64,000 nt of DNA, taken from the NCBI GenBank assembly GCA_022791455.1, contig JAAVZC010000007.1, positions 184,059-248,058 of the forward strand. Direction: 5' to 3'. The DNA comes from Eggerthellaceae bacterium. GTDB lineage: Bacteria; Actinomycetota; Coriobacteriia; Coriobacteriales; Eggerthellaceae. The notes below the pieces were generated by a model. That model ran no database searches, was not told where the DNA came from, and saw only the letters and a program-made list of their open reading frames with translations. The position numbers and the translations under genes are program-made. This document shows, piece by piece, positions 33,954 through 42,722 of the stretch. How positions within the stretch are numbered: the first letter of the stretch is position 1; every line of letters starts with the position of its first letter.

Positions 33954-34922
33954 TCATCCCATCAGCTCCAGCAAAACCGGCCCCAGCACCAAGATCAGCA
34001 TGGCCGGCAGAATGAGTGTGCTCGTGGGCAGCATCATCTTCACCGGCGCCTTGGCCACCGACTCCTGACGATTGGTGCGGTAGTGGGCCCGAGCCTCGCC
34101 GGCCGACTCGTCCAAGTTCTCCGCCAGAGAAGACCCGAACCGCACCGACCGGATGATGCTCTCCACCACACGCCCGAACAAAAGTGAGTCGTAGCTGGCA
34201 GCAAGCGTGCGAAGCGCCTCCTCGCGCGGCACCAGACCGCAGGACCACTGCACCTGAGCGCCCCGCAGGCTGCGGGCAAGCGGGCACTCGAAGTGGGAGG
34301 AGTAGAGCGCGAGCGACTTCTCGAAGGACAGGCCGCTGCGCAGTCCCAACGCCACCACCTCAAGCATCTCTGACAGACTTCGCTCCAGATCGTCCGACCG
34401 CTCCCGCGCCTGCTTGCGCGCAAGCGATCCCGGAATGCGAAAGCCCAGGACAAAGCCGCCCGCAAGGCCGACAAGCCCCAGCTCGGGCGAAAGGCAGGCT
34501 CCCAGGCAAAGGCCGGCCAGCGCAAGCCCCAGCCCCAACAGAAGCGAGCAGTCCCAAAACCCCTGGTCGCTCACGCGACCGCCCAGACCGGCGTACACCA
34601 GCAAGCGCCTCGTTTCCTCGCGCCGCCCCACAAGGGCCGGCGGCATAAGCGGGCGGCGCGCCCCCATCGCCAGCGCTCGCGACCTGACTTCCACCCATTG
34701 GAACAGACGGTCCGCCAGCGATGGACGAGCTGGGGGCGCAACAGGCCCCGCGACAGGCACACCGTTCTCACCCGCGCCCTCTTCGCGCGCGACTGCCACC
34801 AGCTGCTGCCGAAGCGCCCGCTTGCGCCAGGCCGCGCCCAACGCCGAAGAGCCTACGGCCCCTGCCGCTGCCGCGGCCGTCATCGCTCCCGCCAGCGCCA
34901 CAGCGCCGAATGCGTTCATCAT
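33954..34922 (-). CDS. tadC: Tad secretion system inner-membrane protein TadC
   Basis: 322 residues of the type II secretion F family. It has an N-terminal helix, a central pair of helices (about 150-190, LLLGLGLALAGLCLGACL), a cytoplasmic T2SSF domain (DDLERSLSEMLEVVALGLRSGLSFEKSLALYS ... FGRVVESIIRSVRFGSSLAENLDESAGEARAHYRTNRQESVAKAPVKMMLPT) and a final hydrophobic helix. It overlaps tadB by four bases. TadB/TadC pairs form the membrane platform on which the TadA ATPase works. Confidence 0.9.
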   Translation of the reverse strand: MMNAFGAVALAGAMTAAAAAGAVGSSALGAAWRKRALRQQLVAVAREEGAGENGVPVAGPVAPPARPSLADRLFQWVEVRSRALAMGARRPLMPPALVGRREETRRLLVYAGLGGRVSDQGFWDCSLLLGLGLALAGLCLGACLSPELGLVGLAGGFVLGFRIPGSLARKQARERSDDLERSLSEMLEVVALGLRSGLSFEKSLALYSSHFECPLARSLRGAQVQWSCGLVPREEALRTLAASYDSLLFGRVVESIIRSVRFGSSLAENLDESAGEARAHYRTNRQESVAKAPVKMMLPTSTLILPAMLILVLGPVLLELMG

Positions 34923-35893
34923 TGGCCCCCTTCCCGCCGCAGGATCGCCCGCACCGAGAAGATGCCGGCCGTCTGCATCCCCAGCGCCAGGAAGAGCAGT
35001 GCCAACCCCTGGGGGCTCTGGAAAAACGGCCCCAGAAAGTCCTCGGTGATAAGCGAGAACAGCGCCACAAGCACGAAGGGCATGCAGGTGACAATGCGAG
35101 CGGAGAGCTGGGCCTGGGCCGTCTGCACCTGAAGGGAGCGCCGCAGGTCAAGCTCGTCGCGCACCGATTCCCGCGCTGATTCCAGCACCTGGGTGAGGGA
35201 TCCGCCCGTCTGGCTGCGCACGTCCAAGGCCACGGCCACAAACGAGAGCTCCGGCGAGGTCTCCCCCTCCGAGAAAACCGCGAGCGCTTCCGTTGCCGAC
35301 CCGCCCATCTGAAGGCGGCGGGAGGCTCGTTCGAACACGCCCGCCAGGGGCTCTTCCAAGTCGTTTGCCAGGGTGGCCATAGTCTGGGAGAGGCTCTGAC
35401 CGCTCTTCGAACAAATGGCCAGGGCCCGCAGCGCCTCCGGAGTCTGCTCCCGCAGCCGCGTCTGCCGCGTCTCCCGGAGCGTCCGGGCGCGATGGCCCAG
35501 CACCAGCGCCGCCAGCGCCACCAGGGCGATGCCGAACAGCGCCGTCCCCGCCAGCACCGAGGCGCAGGCGCCCACTACCAGGGCGGTTGCCAGCAAACTG
35601 GAAAGCAGCGCTTCTGCCGTCGCCGGCACATTGCGCTCTTGGACGCATTCGACAACATCCCCCGTCCAACGGGCAACAGCGCTGTTTTCCAGCAGCCAGC
35701 AGCTCAAAGGCGCAAAGGGGCGCACGCCGCGACAGGCCCACCAATACACGGCGGACGAGGCGCGACCATCGGCCACGGCACTCTCGGCCAGTTTTCGCCG
35801 CCGCATGCGCTCTTCAATCACGCGCGCGGCGCAGAAGCCGGAAGTGGCCGCAAAGGCAGCTGCCGCTACGGGAGCGAGAGCGCTGATCGCCAT
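34919..35893 (-). CDS. tadB: Tad secretion system inner-membrane protein TadB
   Basis: 324 residues of the same family as TadC. Helices are near the N-terminus, in the middle (ALLSSLLATALVVGACASVLAGTALFGIALVALAALVLG) and at the C-terminus. The T2SSF domain includes EALRALAICSKSGQSLSQTMATLANDLEEPLAGVFERASRRLQMGGSATEAL. The ATG at 35893 has AGAGGTGGAATC just upstream; the extension to 36016 runs inside tadA and is a shadow. It overlaps the tadA stop by 28 bases, indicating coupled translation. Confidence 0.9.
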   Translation of the reverse strand: MAISALAPVAAAAFAATSGFCAARVIEERMRRRKLAESAVADGRASSAVYWWACRGVRPFAPLSCWLLENSAVARWTGDVVECVQERNVPATAEALLSSLLATALVVGACASVLAGTALFGIALVALAALVLGHRARTLRETRQTRLREQTPEALRALAICSKSGQSLSQTMATLANDLEEPLAGVFERASRRLQMGGSATEALAVFSEGETSPELSFVAVALDVRSQTGGSLTQVLESARESVRDELDLRRSLQVQTAQAQLSARIVTCMPFVLVALFSLITEDFLGPFFQSPQGLALLFLALGMQTAGIFSVRAILRREGGQ

Positions 35894-37188
35894 GATTCCA
35901 CCTCTTCGCCATGCGCCAATTCCTCTGCCGTCAGGCTTTCCACCCATTCGGGAATAGCCCTCCACTGGCCAGGGTCTTCCGGAGACAGGCGCTCGTAGAG
36001 CGGCACCACCGCACACCTGCGCTCCCGGGCATCAAACGAAACCGCCGCCACGGCCGAGACGAACCGCCGGCCGCTGCGATGGCGCTGGGTCTGAACCATG
36101 AGGTCAAACGCATGGCCAATCTGCGACTCGATCACATCAGCCGGCAAATCCACCACATAGCGGCACATGGTTACCAAGCGATCAATGCACTCCTGCGGCG
36201 AATTCGCATGCAGCGTGGTGAGCGAACCGTCATGGCCGGTGTTCATGGCCGTCAGCATGTCCAGCGCCTCGCCGCCGCGGCATTCCCCCACGATGATGCG
36301 GTCGGGACGCATGCGCAGCGAATCCACCACCAAGTCGCGAATGGTCACCTCTCCCAAGCCCTCCGCGTTGCGATGACGCGCCTCCAGGCGCACCACCTGC
36401 GGGTGCTCTTGGAATTTCAGCTCGAGCGAATCCTCAATGGTGAGAATGCGCTCATGGAAGGGTATGGAGAGCGAAAGCGCGTTCAGGAGCGTGGTCTTGC
36501 CGCTTCCCGTTCCCCCCAGCACGGCGATGCTCTTGCGCGCTACCACCGCCCAGTGGAGGAACTGCGCCAACTCCGGCTCCATCGAGCCGGCATCAACCAG
36601 TTCATCCAAGGAGAAGATGCGCCGCGAGAACTTCCGAATGGCAATAATGGGCCCATCGGGCGAGATGGGCGGCACAATGGCGTGGACGCGATGGCCCTGG
36701 GGAAGCCGTGCCGACACCGAGGGGCTGGACTCGTCGATCCGTCGCCCCAGGGGACCTAAGATGCGGTCGATCAGCACGCGCACTTGCTCGTCGCTTGCGA
36801 ACTCCACCCCCGCTGGCCGCATGACGCCGTCTCGTTCCACCCACACTTCGCCGCCCTTGTTGACAGTGATCTCGGTAATGGCCTCGTCGGAGAGCAGCGC
36901 TTCCAAGGGACCCATGCCGAACACGATAGCGACCAGCTCTTGGGTCATGCGCTCTCGTTCGGGCGGGGACATCGCGCGCCACTGCGGCTCCGCGAACACC
37001 TGACGACAAGCACTTCGAAGCTCGTTGCGGGCACGGGAGGGGTTCTCCTCCACCAGCTGCGCCACCGACTCGAAGGCCAGGTAGCGCTTCACCGCTTCGC
37101 GCAAATCCTCTACCGTGAGCGTCTTTTCGCTCTGCTCCACCTGCGGGGCGGCACTGCGCTGCACGCGCTCGAGCAAGGTCACAGCCAT
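35866..37188 (-). CDS. tadA: Tad pilus assembly ATPase
   Basis: A 440-residue hexameric secretion ATPase (CpaF/VirB11 type) that powers Flp pilus assembly. Walker A is VLGGTGSGKTTLLNALS, the Asp box DSLELKFQ, Walker B RPDRIIVGECRGGEALDMLTAMNTGHDGSLTTLHANS with the conserved His box. The N-terminal domain has LLSDEAITEITVNKGGEVWVERDG, typical of CpaF. The ATG at 37188 has GGGGAGGCGTC upstream. It overlaps the TadZ-like gene by ten bases. Confidence 0.95.
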   Translation of the reverse strand: MAVTLLERVQRSAAPQVEQSEKTLTVEDLREAVKRYLAFESVAQLVEENPSRARNELRSACRQVFAEPQWRAMSPPERERMTQELVAIVFGMGPLEALLSDEAITEITVNKGGEVWVERDGVMRPAGVEFASDEQVRVLIDRILGPLGRRIDESSPSVSARLPQGHRVHAIVPPISPDGPIIAIRKFSRRIFSLDELVDAGSMEPELAQFLHWAVVARKSIAVLGGTGSGKTTLLNALSLSIPFHERILTIEDSLELKFQEHPQVVRLEARHRNAEGLGEVTIRDLVVDSLRMRPDRIIVGECRGGEALDMLTAMNTGHDGSLTTLHANSPQECIDRLVTMCRYVVDLPADVIESQIGHAFDLMVQTQRHRSGRRFVSAVAAVSFDARERRCAVVPLYERLSPEDPGQWRAIPEWVESLTAEELAHGEEVESWRSALSLP

Positions 37189-38087
37189 GACGCCTCCCCT
37201 GCCGGTACCGGCGGACAAGCCGGCTCCATCCGGTGCTTTCCCTTCTTCTCCGCCCCCGACCCGCGCCGTCGTATCAGGCGCGAGCGCCGTTCAGGCACCT
37301 TCGCCCGAGTCGCGCTTGCCGCCGCGACATCAGCATCCGCAGTCCCGCCCTCTGCCGGAAGCACTTCCCGCAGCACCTCTTCCACACTCTTATATAAAGG
37401 GTTTCCATCGCGCACCAAATGCTTCGCCAGGCCGCACCCGTGCAGTTCCTCCACCACCGACCCGCCGTCGAGCACCTCGAGCACATGCGCGCCTCCCAGC
37501 GCGCAGGAAACGTCGATGGAGGTGAACAGGCTGTGGCGGGTGCAGCGGTTCAGCAGGAACAGGAACGACCCGGTGGCCACGCTGCAACGCATGCACAAAT
37601 CGATGGCCCGCCTGGCCCCTAGCACCGACGAGCTGGACTGCCCCACCACGAACAGCACCCGGTCGCTCGCCTCCATCAGGGAAAGCAGCGGGTCCGTCCA
37701 CACGCCGGAGGTGTTCACCACCACGACGTCGTATTCCTCCACCGCCCGCCGCGCCAACTGCGGCAGAAGCGGAATCCAATGCTCGGCGTACTCCATAGCA
37801 TCGGGGGCGGCAATCGCCAGGGCCGACCCCTCTTCCGCAAGCGGCTCATCAGTTGCTACCTGCAGCGCTCCCAGCGAGAGCACGCGGGCCTCTTTCGCCA
37901 TGCGGGCCATGTCGCCGAACTGGCAGTCACCGTCCAGCAGCAGCACCGACAGTCCCTTTTTGCGACAACACTGGGCAACGGCCATGCTCACGGTGCTCTT
38001 CCCCGCTCCGCCGCCAGCGCTCACCACCGAAAGGATCATGCCCGCCTTTCCCTCTCCTGCCATTGCAGGGGATCTTTTCGTGCTCAT
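37179..38087 (-). CDS. MinD-like ATPase of the tad locus (TadZ/CpaE-like)
   Basis: 302 residues. The deviant Walker A is VVSAGGGAGKSTVSMA with the switch LLLDGDCQFGDMARM, then VVVNTSGVWTDP and a QSSSSVLGARRAID stretch. Such ATPases place the Tad machine at the pole or septum. The receiver-like N-terminal domain of CpaE is missing, so this is the ATPase core only. The C-terminal ~50 residues are basic and unstructured. The ATG overlaps the cpaB stop by four bases. Confidence 0.87.
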   Translation of the reverse strand: MSTKRSPAMAGEGKAGMILSVVSAGGGAGKSTVSMAVAQCCRKKGLSVLLLDGDCQFGDMARMAKEARVLSLGALQVATDEPLAEEGSALAIAAPDAMEYAEHWIPLLPQLARRAVEEYDVVVVNTSGVWTDPLLSLMEASDRVLFVVGQSSSSVLGARRAIDLCMRCSVATGSFLFLLNRCTRHSLFTSIDVSCALGGAHVLEVLDGGSVVEELHGCGLAKHLVRDGNPLYKSVEEVLREVLPAEGGTADADVAAASATRAKVPERRSRLIRRRGSGAEKKGKHRMEPACPPVPAGEASWL

Positions 38088-38890
38088 ACTTCCTCCCCTT
38101 CCCCGTCTTCGTCGTCCGCCGGTGCTGCGCCAGAAGAGGATGCGGGCGAATCGGTCTCTGTCTCGTCTTCCCCAAATACCGGCTCCGAGCCGGCCGCCGC
38201 TTCGTCGGGAGGCTCCTCTGCCGCAACGTCGTCGGCTTCGATGAGCTCCCCACTTGGTACGGATGTGTCGCCGGGAAGGGTGAAATAAAGCTCATAGCTC
38301 TGAGCCGCCTGCACCATCTCTTGCACCAGGGAAGGCGCCACGGCAATAGTCACCCACGATGCGGAAGAGGATGTGCCGGCGTCTCTGCCCACAGCCAGCA
38401 CGGCAACACGGGGCGCCAGGAGCACCGACCCCGTGGGACCGGTCATGTAGATATCCGCCTCCATGCCCGGCGCGAGGGCCCCGCCGACGGTCTGCACATC
38501 GCGAGCGGGAACGGAAAGGGCGCATAGGCCTTGAGGCACGGAAAGCTGGTCTGCCGCCGTGACGGTAAGCCGCGAGGCGGAAACCACCTCGCCGGCGTAC
38601 ACCGGGCTGCCCAACTGCTGGCCGCGCACGGACTCGAGGTTCATAACCGCGCCATCCGGCAACAGCTCCGCTAACCACGGGCGCTTCTCCACGCAGGTCT
38701 CGTCGATCGTCTCGCCGGTAGGCAAGTCTCGCTTGGCCACCCAAACCTCAACCTGCTCGCCGCCGTACTTCTCGAACGCCTCGGCCCGCTGCAGCTGCGC
38801 CTCCTGGTCCACCTGGAAGGTATAAAGCCCCACGCACAACGCACAAGCCAACCCACTGGCTATTCCAATCATCGTGGATCTTCGTCCCAT
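38084..38890 (-). CDS. cpaB: Flp pilus assembly protein CpaB/RcpC-like (SAF domain)
   Basis: 268 residues. An N-terminal membrane helix (about 7-25) is followed by a SAF domain (VWVAKRDLPTGETIDETCVEKRPWL ... LGSPVYAGEVVSASRL) and a CpaB-like region (CALSVPARDVQTVGGALAPGMEADIYM). The C-terminal ~55 residues are very acidic (Glu/Asp/Ala/Ser). In diderms CpaB works with the RcpA secretin; no secretin is present here, as expected for a monoderm. It is the first gene of the operon, with a tandem-repeat region upstream. Confidence 0.85.
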   Translation of the reverse strand: MGRRSTMIGIASGLACALCVGLYTFQVDQEAQLQRAEAFEKYGGEQVEVWVAKRDLPTGETIDETCVEKRPWLAELLPDGAVMNLESVRGQQLGSPVYAGEVVSASRLTVTAADQLSVPQGLCALSVPARDVQTVGGALAPGMEADIYMTGPTGSVLLAPRVAVLAVGRDAGTSSSASWVTIAVAPSLVQEMVQAAQSYELYFTLPGDTSVPSGELIEADDVAAEEPPDEAAAGSEPVFGEDETETDSPASSSGAAPADDEDGEGEEV

Positions 38891-39353
38891 CCTGCGCCCT
38901 TTCCCTTGGGGTCTTCCGAAAACCGGGGTTCGGACCAGTTTTCGCTAAGGCACACGATAGGCTCCGCGTTCGCCAACGCGGCTGCAACTCGTCGTCAAAT
39001 CGAACGCAAGAATGCGCCGTCGCGGCGTCAAATGTGCGCAACCCAGCGCCATCGCGGCGTCAAATAGCCGCAAAAACGAGACAAGAATGCCACCCCCATC
39101 CCCCAAGGAATTGGCGGGGAGGGCACAAGGAGCCGACACTCGGCTGGAAAGATCCTTCGACTCCGGCCTTCGGCCTCCGCTCAGGATGACAACAGGTAGC
39201 GGACGCGGCGGACGGAGGGTGGAGCGAGGTTAAGCCAAAGGAGGGAGGAGATCCACTCGGGCAAAGCCCGAGTTAGCTCAGACCGACGACGCGTCGAGCG
39301 GAATCCCTCCGGCCGGCGCGGCCGCGGACGGCAAGGAGCGTCAGCGAAACACT
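38891..39353. repeat. Repeat-rich region upstream of the tad operon
   Basis: 463 bases without a credible gene. Near cpaB is a hairpin CCGCGTT-N4-AACGCGG (38964-38981). Then come ~32-33-bp spaced copies ending in GTCAAAT at 39000, 39033 and 39065; the last two share a 20-base unit with one mismatch (39014-39033, 39046-39065). A type A dispersed repeat lies at 39151-39190. A GC-rich block at about 39304-39328 resembles the 29-bp inverted repeat near nhaA. The tad promoter must lie in this region. Confidence 0.7.
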
Positions 39354-40661
39354 CTACAGTTTCTGTACTTCGGTGAGGGTTACTTGGACGGGGTAGATTT
39401 TTCCCCAGCTGTCGCCGGAAGGGCTGCTGGTCACACCGGACTCGTTGCCGGTGAGCGAGATGGTGCCCGTGACGGAAACGCGATATCCCACCAAGCTGGA
39501 TATCTCCACCGTCTCCCGTTTCGACTCCTCTTCCTTTTCAGCTTCCTCTTCGCCCTCGGCTTCCTCGGCCGGCTCGCCTTCCGCGTCAATCACCTCGGCG
39601 TCCTCCGATGCTTCTTCTTCAGCTTCTTCCGCCTCTTTGGCCGCCTCTTCCGGCTCATCCGCTTCCACAATGGGCGGATCGAAGTAGCAGAGCGTGCCCG
39701 AAGCCGGCACCAAGCTCACCACGTCCAAATCCCACGAGCGGCCGTCCATGGTGAGGCGCATGGGGCCGTCCAGGCGCAGTAGATAGCCGTCGCCTTCTTT
39801 CGCAAGGGTTCCCTGCAGGCGCACCAGGGCCCCTTCGTCGCAGGTCAGCTTTGACATAACAGACTTGTCGGTAATCTTGGGGGTGCTGGTAGCCACCACC
39901 ACCGGTACCCAACCGGCCTCATCTGACCACTCCACTTTGCAGGTGACCGTCATGGTGGCGGTCTCCTCCTGCCGCGACTTCAGCAGGTTCACCTCCATGG
40001 TGCCCCCTTCGGCGGTCAGCTGCGAAACCACCGTGCTAGAAGCGCCCTCGAAATCGCTCGCCAGTTGGCTGTCGTAAGCGCCCAACAGGGTGTCGATGTT
40101 GTCGGCAATGGCCGTGGCGCTCGGCGGAGCAACCGGTTCCACGGTGCACCCCTCTTCGGTCACCGCCCCCTGTTCCCAGGTATCGTTCGCGTCGTCGTAG
40201 GTGAACTCGAAGGAAATCGGCACCGTCACCTTCACGGACTTGTTGGTGTAAAGCGCCGTCGCGGTGACCTTCTGGCTGTAGATTTCCCGCGAACCGGAAA
40301 TGTGCTTCTGCACGTCGCCCACCTCGATGCCCTCGAAGCGGGGCCCGATGAAACTGGCGGTGTCCACATACGCGAAAGAGGAAAGGTCGGGCGCGGGAAG
40401 CTCCATGCGGTCAAAGGCCACATCCACCCGTTGCTGGGTGAGCACCGTGCGCGGGCCTCCTACCGGCGTTTGGGTGATAAAAGCCCTTACTTGGGGAAAC
40501 GCCAAGACGGCGACAACGGCGAACAGCGCCACCACCACAAGGGCGCCCAAAATGCCCTTGCGCTTGCGCTTCACTTTGAATGATTTAGCTTGGGAAACCC
40601 GTCCATAGGGGCTCCGCTGAGAGGCCTGGCGGCCCTTTCTCTTCGAGGGGCGACGATCCAT
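39354..40661 (-). CDS. Membrane-anchored protein of unknown function with acidic C-terminal segment
   Basis: 435 residues. A very basic N-terminus (about 1-36, many Arg/Lys/Ser) precedes one membrane helix (about 37-58, GILGALVVVALFAVVAVLAF). The outside part holds two similar stretches, DAYDSQ/KVTATALYTNKSVKVTVPISFEF and ATMTVTCKVEWSDEAGWVPVVV, that look like tandem beta domains. A Glu/Ala block at about 340-395 separates a last beta segment (VSSLVGYRVSVTGTISLTG). No family was recognised. A wall-facing anchored protein is the best description. It reads away from a repeat-rich gap. Confidence 0.75.
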   Translation of the reverse strand: MDRRPSKRKGRQASQRSPYGRVSQAKSFKVKRKRKGILGALVVVALFAVVAVLAFPQVRAFITQTPVGGPRTVLTQQRVDVAFDRMELPAPDLSSFAYVDTASFIGPRFEGIEVGDVQKHISGSREIYSQKVTATALYTNKSVKVTVPISFEFTYDDANDTWEQGAVTEEGCTVEPVAPPSATAIADNIDTLLGAYDSQLASDFEGASSTVVSQLTAEGGTMEVNLLKSRQEETATMTVTCKVEWSDEAGWVPVVVATSTPKITDKSVMSKLTCDEGALVRLQGTLAKEGDGYLLRLDGPMRLTMDGRSWDLDVVSLVPASGTLCYFDPPIVEADEPEEAAKEAEEAEEEASEDAEVIDAEGEPAEEAEGEEEAEKEEESKRETVEISSLVGYRVSVTGTISLTGNESGVTSSPSGDSWGKIYPVQVTLTEVQKL

Positions 40662-40770
40662 GAAAACAAGACCTTTCGACCATACACGCTGGTGTGTTTA
40701 GGGTAGATTTCGTGCCCGGCTATTGTAGCCCATCGCGCCCGAATTCGCAGCCAGCGCCCCCGAAAGCGCC

Positions 40771-41079
40771 CTACTTGTTCTTGCGAACGCGCACGAAGAT
40801 GCTCACGCCAATGCCCACCACCACAACGGCGATGACCGCCCAACCGGCGAAGGTGACCCATTGCACCTCAGACTCCGGCTCTTCAGAGCTGGCAGGCGCC
40901 TCAAGATTGTAGGCATCGGCAGGGGTCTCCATCTGCTCGGGGGTAGCGCCGGTGCTCACGGCGAGATCGTCGGCAAAGGCACTCGCCGGGCCGAACAGAG
41001 CGGCGCAGGCCACCAGCAGTCCCACAAGGACGGCGTATCCCAACAGCAAATTCGCCTTGAACGTCTTTTTCTGGTTCAT
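40771..41079 (-). CDS. Small membrane protein with signal peptide and C-terminal helix
   Basis: 102 residues. A signal-like N-terminus (KTFKANLLLGYAVLVGLLVACAALFGPASAFA, cleavage near ADDL), an acidic 40-residue ectodomain rich in Glu, Ala and Pro, and a C-terminal helix (VTFAGWAVIAVVVVGIGVSIFV) ending in RVRKNK. The tail resembles a sorting anchor but has no LPXTG motif. The ATG at 41079 follows GGGGAAGGGG. It lies beyond the terminator of cassette 2, so it is probably a separate unit. Confidence 0.7.
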   Translation of the reverse strand: MNQKKTFKANLLLGYAVLVGLLVACAALFGPASAFADDLAVSTGATPEQMETPADAYNLEAPASSEEPESEVQWVTFAGWAVIAVVVVGIGVSIFVRVRKNK

Positions 41080-41148
41080 GAGGATCCCCTTCCCCTTGCG
41101 CGACACGTGCCCCGAAGAGCTTCTACACCTCACTATAGAAAAGCGAAC

Positions 41149-41173
41149 GGGCCGCGGCTTCAAGCCACGGCCC
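41149..41173 (-). terminator. Terminator of reductase cassette 2
   Basis: Stem GGGCCGCGGCTT / AAGCCACGGCCC with one mismatch and a very short loop, followed on the minus strand by GTTCGCTTTTCT. It lies about 110 bases past the stop at 41286. Confidence 0.7.
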
Positions 41174-41285
41174 TTGTAATCGTGCAGTTGATAGGAGGAA
41201 ATCCGTCTGTCGGGAAAAGGGCCCCTGCCAGCGTTTGCAAGGGAAGGGGAAGCTAGCGGGGGCCCGAACGAAAAAAGACGAAAGA

Positions 41286-42008
41286 CTACAGGCTGCTCAG
41301 CAGCTGAGCGCCCACCTCGGTGGTTTTCCAAGTGCCGTCCCAATCGAGAGCATCGCAACGCTCCAGGCGATCCAGGAAAAACGGCGCATACACGCGGGGG
41401 CTCTGCACCAGCGGATCGTTGTCCACCGCTTCTTCCAACTGAGCCAGAACAGCACCCTGGCCCTGGCACATCTCCAGAACGCGCCGGTAGATGGGGGCCA
41501 AATCAGGGTCGGCCGCCAAAAACTCCTGGCCGCGCGCCAGCGGGTCGTCGTCGTCCAGAATACGGGCGCCCGCATCGGTGGTCTTCCAGAACAGGTCGGC
41601 CGGATCGTTGGGCGTGTAGTAGCGCACCCCGTCCTCTTCGGTGATGGAAGGCTCAATGCTGCTGCCGTCGTAGTCTTGACCGTCGGCAGTGACCTTCTTC
41701 AGCCCGCCGCGCTCTTCCAAAAGCGCGCAAAGATCGTAGGCAGTGTAGACCGAAGGGCGGTAGGTCATGAGCCGCGCCACTTCGCTGTTCACGTCGCCTA
41801 CTGCGGCGCCCGACCGACAAAACTCCAGAATGCCCATCAGAATCTTGCGCTGCGGCGCCATGTTCTGGATGAGCATGTCCACCGCATAGGCAGGCTCGTC
41901 TTCACCATATGCGCTCACCAGCTGCACATCAGCGATGATGGAGGGAATGTCGGAAGGGCTGGCCGGCGAAAAGCTTTTGTCGTCGGTGGGAATATTGTTC
42001 TCGTTCAT
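41286..42008 (-). CDS. Duplicated winged-helix-like protein of cassette 2, unknown function
   Basis: 240 residues, acidic and soluble. Two similar halves can be seen: about 55-155 (RKILMGILEFCRSG ... YTAYDLCALLEERGGL ... FWKTTDAGARIL) and 168-240 (IYRRVLEMCQGQGAV ... YAPFFLDRLERCDAL ... TWKTTEVGAQLL). Each resembles a winged helix ending in WKTTxxGAxxL. It occupies the slot where DmsA-type operons usually carry a TorD/DmsD chaperone, but shows no TorD pattern. It follows the Fe-S gene by 69 bases. It could be a chaperone analogue, a regulator or an assembly factor; no function is proven. Confidence 0.75.
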   Translation of the reverse strand: MNENNIPTDDKSFSPASPSDIPSIIADVQLVSAYGEDEPAYAVDMLIQNMAPQRKILMGILEFCRSGAAVGDVNSEVARLMTYRPSVYTAYDLCALLEERGGLKKVTADGQDYDGSSIEPSITEEDGVRYYTPNDPADLFWKTTDAGARILDDDDPLARGQEFLAADPDLAPIYRRVLEMCQGQGAVLAQLEEAVDNDPLVQSPRVYAPFFLDRLERCDALDWDGTWKTTEVGAQLLSSL

Positions 42009-42077
42009 AGCAAACTCCTTGGGTTATGGGAAGCGGCCGCGGAAGCGCCGGCAAGTGCCCTTCCGCGGCCTGCGTGC

Positions 42078-42710
42078 CTACTCTTCGCCTTGCCAGGTGC
42101 GATCGCGCAGGATGTACACGAACGACGGGTCGTTGCCCACGTTGGGCAGATGGTGCAGGTCGGCGTCGGTAAAGGGCTTGGTAGTGGTGGTGATGGGCTC
42201 GAAGTCCTCGTTGGTGAAGGGAGGGCCCACGAAGCTCTCGATGCCCTGCTCCAGGTCGCCGAAGTAGCGGGCGCGGGCACCGCACTGGCGAACGCATTCC
42301 GGCAGCTCGCCCTGGGCGGTCTTCTGCTCGCAGAGCGTGCACTTCTCCACTACGCGCTCTTCCTCGTTCAGATAGCGCACACCATACGGGCAGGCCATCG
42401 CGCAGAACTGGCAGCCGATGCACTTCGATTTGTCGATCTGCACGGTGCCGTCCGCTACCACGTGGCTGGCCTCGGTGGGGCACACCTGCACGCACGCCGG
42501 GTTGGAGCAATGCTGGCAACCCACCGGCAGGTAGTACATCTCAACGTCCGGGAAGCGGCCGGACCCGCCGGGCGTGGGGTTGGGGCCGATGCGAAGCACC
42601 TTGTTCCAGAACTGTCCCACCGGAACGCCGTTCACAACCTTGCAGGCCACGGTGCAGGCATAGCACTGCACGCAGCGATTCAGGTCGGTGGCAATTGCAT
42701 ACTGAGTCAT
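42078..42710 (-). CDS. Four-cluster [4Fe-4S] electron-transfer subunit (DmsB-like), cassette 2
   Basis: 210 residues. The four cysteine clusters are CVQCYACTVAC, CQHCSNPACVQVC, CIGCQFCAMAC and CTLCEQ...CVRQC. The sequence is very close to the cassette 1 subunit through the middle (SHVVADGTVQIDKSKCIGCQ), differing mostly at the C-terminus. It lies 12 bases after the molybdopterin subunit and clearly forms an operon with it. There is no membrane anchor. Confidence 0.93.
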   Translation of the reverse strand: MTQYAIATDLNRCVQCYACTVACKVVNGVPVGQFWNKVLRIGPNPTPGGSGRFPDVEMYYLPVGCQHCSNPACVQVCPTEASHVVADGTVQIDKSKCIGCQFCAMACPYGVRYLNEEERVVEKCTLCEQKTAQGELPECVRQCGARARYFGDLEQGIESFVGPPFTNEDFEPITTTTKPFTDADLHHLPNVGNDPSFVYILRDRTWQGEE

Positions 42711-42722
42711 GGAAGCTCACCT

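Noticed and set aside
40771..41079. LPXTG wall-anchored protein
   Set aside because: The C-terminal helix and basic tail fit, but no LPXTG-like motif precedes the helix.
41286..42008. TorD/DmsD chaperone
   Set aside because: Position fits, but the sequence shows an internal winged-helix-like duplication and no TorD pattern.
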